Below are positions 60,189 to 64,000 of a stretch of DNA of 64,000 bases, in pieces; the stretch's first letter is position 1; each line of letters opens with the position of its first letter. This stretch comes from Plantago major (lineage: Eukaryota; Streptophyta; Magnoliopsida; Lamiales; Plantaginaceae). Where the stretch lies: the NCBI GenBank assembly GCA_026545765.1, contig JAIFAC010000262.1, forward strand, positions 62,001 to 126,000. The letters are read 5' to 3'. Under the pieces are notes generated by a model. It saw only the letters and a list, made by a program, of their open reading frames with translations. It was not told the DNA's origin and made no database searches. Position numbers and translations under genes: made by a program.

Positions 60189-61749
60189 TGTTAGAATATC
60201 TGCTTAGATTTTGATCAAGAACCTAATGACTTATCTTAGCTCGTAAAGGTGGTTAGTACTCGTTCACTTGAACACCGTAAAAGAGGAAACTCACTAAGTA
60301 TGATAGTCTAGCAAATCTTGTATAGGATGTTAGGTCTCTGAATGTAATTTTTATTTCTCTAAAGAAGACCAAGAAGAAGGCATCCAGCAGGAAAAGTTCA
60401 ACGGATTTGAAGATTTGAAGACTGCACAAGATTGCTGAAGATAAGGGTTTTCAGATACCTATGTCCAGATATCTTGAAGACACAAGCATTTTTAAAAGAA
60501 CAATGTTGCAAAAGATATCTGAGAAAGAAGAGGTTTCTGAAACGAGGAAAGTACCCACAGATATCTACACTCAGATACCTTGGACATAAACTATGTTTCT
60601 GAAAAGAAATATATTATAACAAGTTGTTTCAACAAGTGGTATCTGAAGTTGTGATAATCTCTGGAAAAGGACGTGCAAATCTTTAGAGAGCTCTAATAGT
60701 ACAAGATCTCTGATACAATGCATAGTTCCGCTGACACTACATGAAAAAGTATAGTACAAAGCATCAATGCACGGATGTAAATGTCCGAACAAAACGGTAG
60801 CTTCAAGAAGAAGACAAACGATTACAAGATTATACTCAGATATCAATAGTTTGAATTTGATTTAAGCCTAACGGATACTATTCAAACGGCACTCAAATTC
60901 ATCTATAAATATCAACACTTAGACTGCTTGAGAACACACCTTAGAACACTGAACTTACATTGAACACTCTCACACAAGCTCTCTCAAGCACACTACTTAC
61001 CTTCAAACATTTTGTTGCACCAAAGCTCTTGATTCTAAGTAGCAAAAAGTTCTAAGTGTCCCGATCCTTAATAAGCATTGCTATTTGTGAAAGAGTCAAT
61101 TAAGATTAAATATCCGAGATTCATTCTCTTGAACATTTATCATAGACTGTCAAGAAAGAACAAGATACCATACATTGCAAAGTGTATTAAGTATACTTGA
61201 TTCTCGAGCTATCGCATAATCTAAAAAGTTATTAAAAAGCTCACCGACAAACTACCTTAACCAATACCTTAATCATGGAGTACAAGAAGTACTTTGTTTG
61301 GGAAACTAAGGAACAACTCCAGAAAAAGGTTTCGAGTAGAGGAAGTACTTGGTTGTGAAAGCCGAATAACTCTGGGGAACACTTGGTTGGGAACCTAGTG
61401 TGATTAGGAATCAAGAGAATGTTTTTTGTAAGGTTACTTCAATTATCCGTTTAGTGGATTCCAAGTCTAAGAAAAGTCAAGTGGATTAGTCAAGGATTAC
61501 GCCACCTTCGTGATACCACTATAAAAAGACTTGTGTTATTTACTTTCAGATTTTATTACTTGCTTTATTTACCTTGCAAAGTATTTACACCTATCTTGTC
61601 GAAAGCACGCACTTATCACGTAAAAGTCTTCCGCTTCCGAATTATATCGATATCTTCACGTATATCCGAGAAACCGTGTTTATGGTCAAAAGTTTAAAAG
61701 ACTATTCAACCTCCGCCTAGTCTTTTACTTTGCCGTTATCCGACCAACA
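60189..61749 (+). repeat. 3' LTR of Copia-3
   Basis: Matches the 5' LTR. It is shorter by 33 bp, and many of the missing or changed bases lie at CAG or CTG words. The hairpin stem is kept (61695-61704 with 61718-61727) but the loop has no C run. Confidence 0.95.
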
Positions 61750-61754
61750 CATCC

Positions 61755-62258
61755 TTGCTTCGATTATGAGTAGCTAAACCACTCAACATGGTAGTTGCAT
61801 GATAGCTTTCAATTAGCTTCTAGGGTTTGAAATCGCTCATATAGGTTAAAGCCTGCTCAAACATCTTCGTAAAACCCTTCAATCCAATAGGCTAGTTCAA
61901 AGATTCTCTAGAACGTTTTGTTAAGGATCGTGATCGACGACCCATGATTACTCTAATTCAAAGATTTTCAGACACCGACTGTGATAGTATGAACGATCCC
62001 TAGAGCTTAATTAGCATTGCTTGATCGTAATTACTTTGTTCTTCCTACCTCATTCATTCAAATCAATTATATTGCATTTTCTTTTCTAGTTATTAGAAGT
62101 ACTCAATCCAAACAAATCAACATCGCTTCACAAGTAATCGCTTGTTTTAATCGTTGTGGTAGCCTAATTGATTCCTTAGCGATCGACATCGTGGTTAGCA
62201 TTGTCTATTTACAACAATTGCTTGCTACTTGTTTCTAAGTATCAATTTGAGCACATCA
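61755..62258 (+). repeat. Second LTR of the tandem element, 3' part
   Basis: It resumes after the CATCC duplication with 'ttgcttcgattatgagtagc', which matches the first LTR at about 42507, and ends ...GAGCACATCA. Confidence 0.88.
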
Positions 62259-62262
62259 AATT

Positions 62263-62280
62263 TGGCGCGGCTGCCGGGGA
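62263..62280 (+). other. Primer binding site, second unit (tRNA-Asp type)
   Basis: TGGCGCGGCTGCCGGGGA, two bases from the plant tRNA-Asp complement. Confidence 0.82.
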
Positions 62281-62399
62281 ATCGATTCCTACTGTAGCGC
62301 TTGATTGCAAATTTTTACTCGTTTTGTTTATAGTTTTCTTTTGTTTTTAATTAGTTTTTATTTTGTCGGAACTACTCATGGTTTCTTGTCTTCGTGTGT

Positions 62400-63164
62400 G
62401 TAGGGACTTGTGCAACCAAGAAACCGTATCTGATGGACATCTACTCTATCCGCCACAAAGAGAGGGGACTCCTTCATAGTTTCCTGGAGAAAGATTCTAC
62501 GATGTGTGGTATCAGTTTAGAGAGCTTGAAAAAGGGTGCATAAATGCTAGTTTGAGCGGTACCGATGTGATAGGATGTTTCTATTTTGGATTGACCAAGG
62601 ATGATCAAACAATATTAGAAGAAGCCGCGAGACAACCCATAGATGAGTTTAAACTCAAACAGTTCTTTGAGTTAGCCAATTCTTTGAGTTGGTCGATGTT
62701 GCTGATTGAGGACATCCAGCGTGAGAAGATAAACCATCCTCGAAATGAAGTTCGAATCGCTTCCTACTGTACAAGAAGAAACCCATTCTACTCCCTTACC
62801 TGCTGAGCTGATTTCTGAACCTACCCCTACGGTACAAGAAGAAACACATTCTACTTGCTTACCTGCTGAGCTGACTCCTGAACCTGCCCTTACAGTACAA
62901 GAAGAAACCCATGATTCGTACGTCATAGTCCCATCATACACATTGGACTGCCCAGAGAGTTTCGAACCACTTTTTCGTTTTTATTTTCCCTTTGATTCAC
63001 ATAGTTATTTTTTAGTTTTTGAATTTTCTGATTTGTTTAATTTTAGTTTGCAGGGAATCATGGAACTGTTAGAGAACCTGAGGAGAGGAGCTAAGGATGG
63101 CTCACAAAATGCTGAGGATACCGGGACGGATGCAAGGAATTCATTCCCATTTGATAATGGATAG
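62400..63164 (+). pseudogene. Gag relic and Pro/Glu-repeat ORF, second unit
   Basis: The 62504-62806 frame has 'FRELEKGCINASLSGTDVIG' and 'FYFGLTKDDQTILEEAARQP', the Athila-like capsid remnant. The overlapping 62745-63164 frame carries a 21-codon repeat ('TVQEETHST.LPAEL..EP.'), then 'YVIVPSYTLDCPESF' and 'MELLENLRRGAKDGSQ'. The switch between frames near 62740 is probably a frameshift. Confidence 0.68.
62766..62918 (+). repeat. 63-bp tandem repeat, about 2.4 copies
   Basis: Units at 62766-62828 and 62829-62891, and a partial unit from 62892. Each begins 'acNgtacaagaagaaac'. 63 bp keeps the frame. A more degraded array lies at 43551-43700. Confidence 0.88.
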
Positions 63165-64000
63165 AAGCATTCCCAAAAAGTCGAGCCAACGACTATAATA
63201 AAAGGCGCTTCCCGGGAGGCGACCCGGGGTAAGTTTTTCTTTATTATCATTTTGTTATTTTTTTCTATTTTATTCCTTCGCTTGCTTAAACTTGAAACTC
63301 GAGGACGAGCTAAAGTTTAGGTTTGGGGAGGGATTCCATGTGTTCTATGTTCGTTTTTATCGCTTTCATAGTGGTGGTCGGTGAGCCACATAGGATTGCA
63401 TATCTTTTTGTGGCATGTGTGCCTTATTTATCTAAGTGGGGTGGTATGTTAGCCACTTTTATGTGATTCTTTTGTTTTCAGTTTATGTTTGTGTCTTAGA
63501 TTTTTAGATAGTGTTTTGGCCTGCGTTTTTGGACTATTTTCAAATTTTCGTGGTGAGTCTAAGTCTCTGACCAAGTCGAACGTCCATTGTAGGTGTTAAA
63601 TCCACTTGCTGCTTACGTTTTGTTTGATGATTAGTTGGAAGTAGGATGTTGTATTTTAATCCCGCAAGGTCGCTTTCTTTAAATAGCAAGTTTGTTTAGC
63701 TCCTTGGTCCAAAAAACCCGTGTAAGCCTGAGAGCCGATGAAAAATTTTTTGTACCGGCAAATGTATTGTGTGATTTCCTGGGTTGTGCAAGTTTTTACG
63801 TATTACTTGCGCCTTTTCATTCTTATGTGCACTGAGACTTGTTAGGGACAACGAACGATATGCTCTTTTTAAGCTCTTCCCCCTGTTCCAAGGAACAGGT
63901 TTGGGGAGAGAACTGTTATCTTGCGACTTTTATGTGCTGTTTTGCATTATTGATGAAAAGTTTGTTTACTTCTCCCTAAAAGCTTATTGATATTTGAATC
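63165..64000 (+). other. 3' internal region of the second tandem unit, runs off the window
   Basis: It parallels 43950-44770 of the first unit throughout, including 'gggaggcgacccggggtaag' (63216-63235). No gene was recognised. By comparison, another LTR would be expected about 700 bp past the window if the array continues. Confidence 0.65.

Larger units (their letters stand above)
46248..61749 (+). mobile_element. Copia-3: complete-length Ty1/copia retrotransposon (15,502 bp)
   Basis: LTRs of 1594 and 1561 bp, a perfect tRNA-Met-type primer site, gag, pol, post-pol unit and polypurine tract. The 5-bp target duplication is CATCC (46243-46247 and 61750-61754). It is closely related to Copia-2 in every domain. 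It is the innermost insertion, so the youngest of the nested set here by position, but its ORFs are still broken. Confidence 0.95.

Overview
The window looks like heterochromatic, repeat-rich DNA from a flowering plant. I see no single-copy host gene, tRNA or rRNA. Almost every base that can be assigned belongs to transposable elements inserted into one another: three very large Ty1/copia elements (Copia-1, -2 and -3, one family), a Ty3/gypsy Tat-lineage element with two RNase H domains, a Ty3/gypsy Athila-lineage element, a pol-less Athila-like element in tandem LTR-internal-LTR-internal layout, a Helitron helicase relic and a small CACTA-type DNA transposon. Plant origin is inferred from the Athila and Tat lineages, the tRNA-Asp-type and tRNA-Met-type primer binding sites, and the CACTA and Helitron types.

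Layout. 1-230: probable Tat 3' untranslated fragment. 231-860: nothing recognised. About 860-10636 (minus): Copia-1, truncated, with a 1160-bp CACTA element (2271-3430) in its RNase H region. 10950-13885 (minus): Helitron relic. About 13877-21259 (plus): Tat element, cut by the Athila LTR. 21260-41626: Athila element, interrupted by Copia-2 (24981-40868, target duplication TAGAG) and ended in the RT by the LTR of the tandem element. 41627-64000: tandem pol-less element, its second LTR interrupted by Copia-3 (46248-61749, target duplication CATCC). The order of insertion can be read from the nesting: Tat, then Athila, then Copia-2 and the tandem element, then Copia-3. All coding regions are broken by stops and frameshifts.

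The most interesting feature is a roughly 5.4-kb unit downstream of pol in Copia-2 and Copia-3, with its beginning also in Copia-1. It has its own TATA-like box at a conserved distance from a conserved ATG. In its middle part, GT-AG bounded segments of about 76-98 bp separate exons whose lengths are mostly multiples of three, all in phase 0. It encodes a basic N-terminus, a conserved globular-looking region, Ser/Glu/Pro-rich modules, an acidic tract, a coiled coil and a Lys-rich tail. It has no visible signal peptide or membrane segment, so it does not look like an envelope gene.

A caution applies to the whole window. Between LTR pairs that were identical at insertion, many differences sit at CAG/CTG sites, where one copy reads CG, CCG or CGT. 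That is not the C-to-T change expected from methylation decay, and it may be a consensus-sequence artefact. Some frameshifts reported here may therefore not be real.
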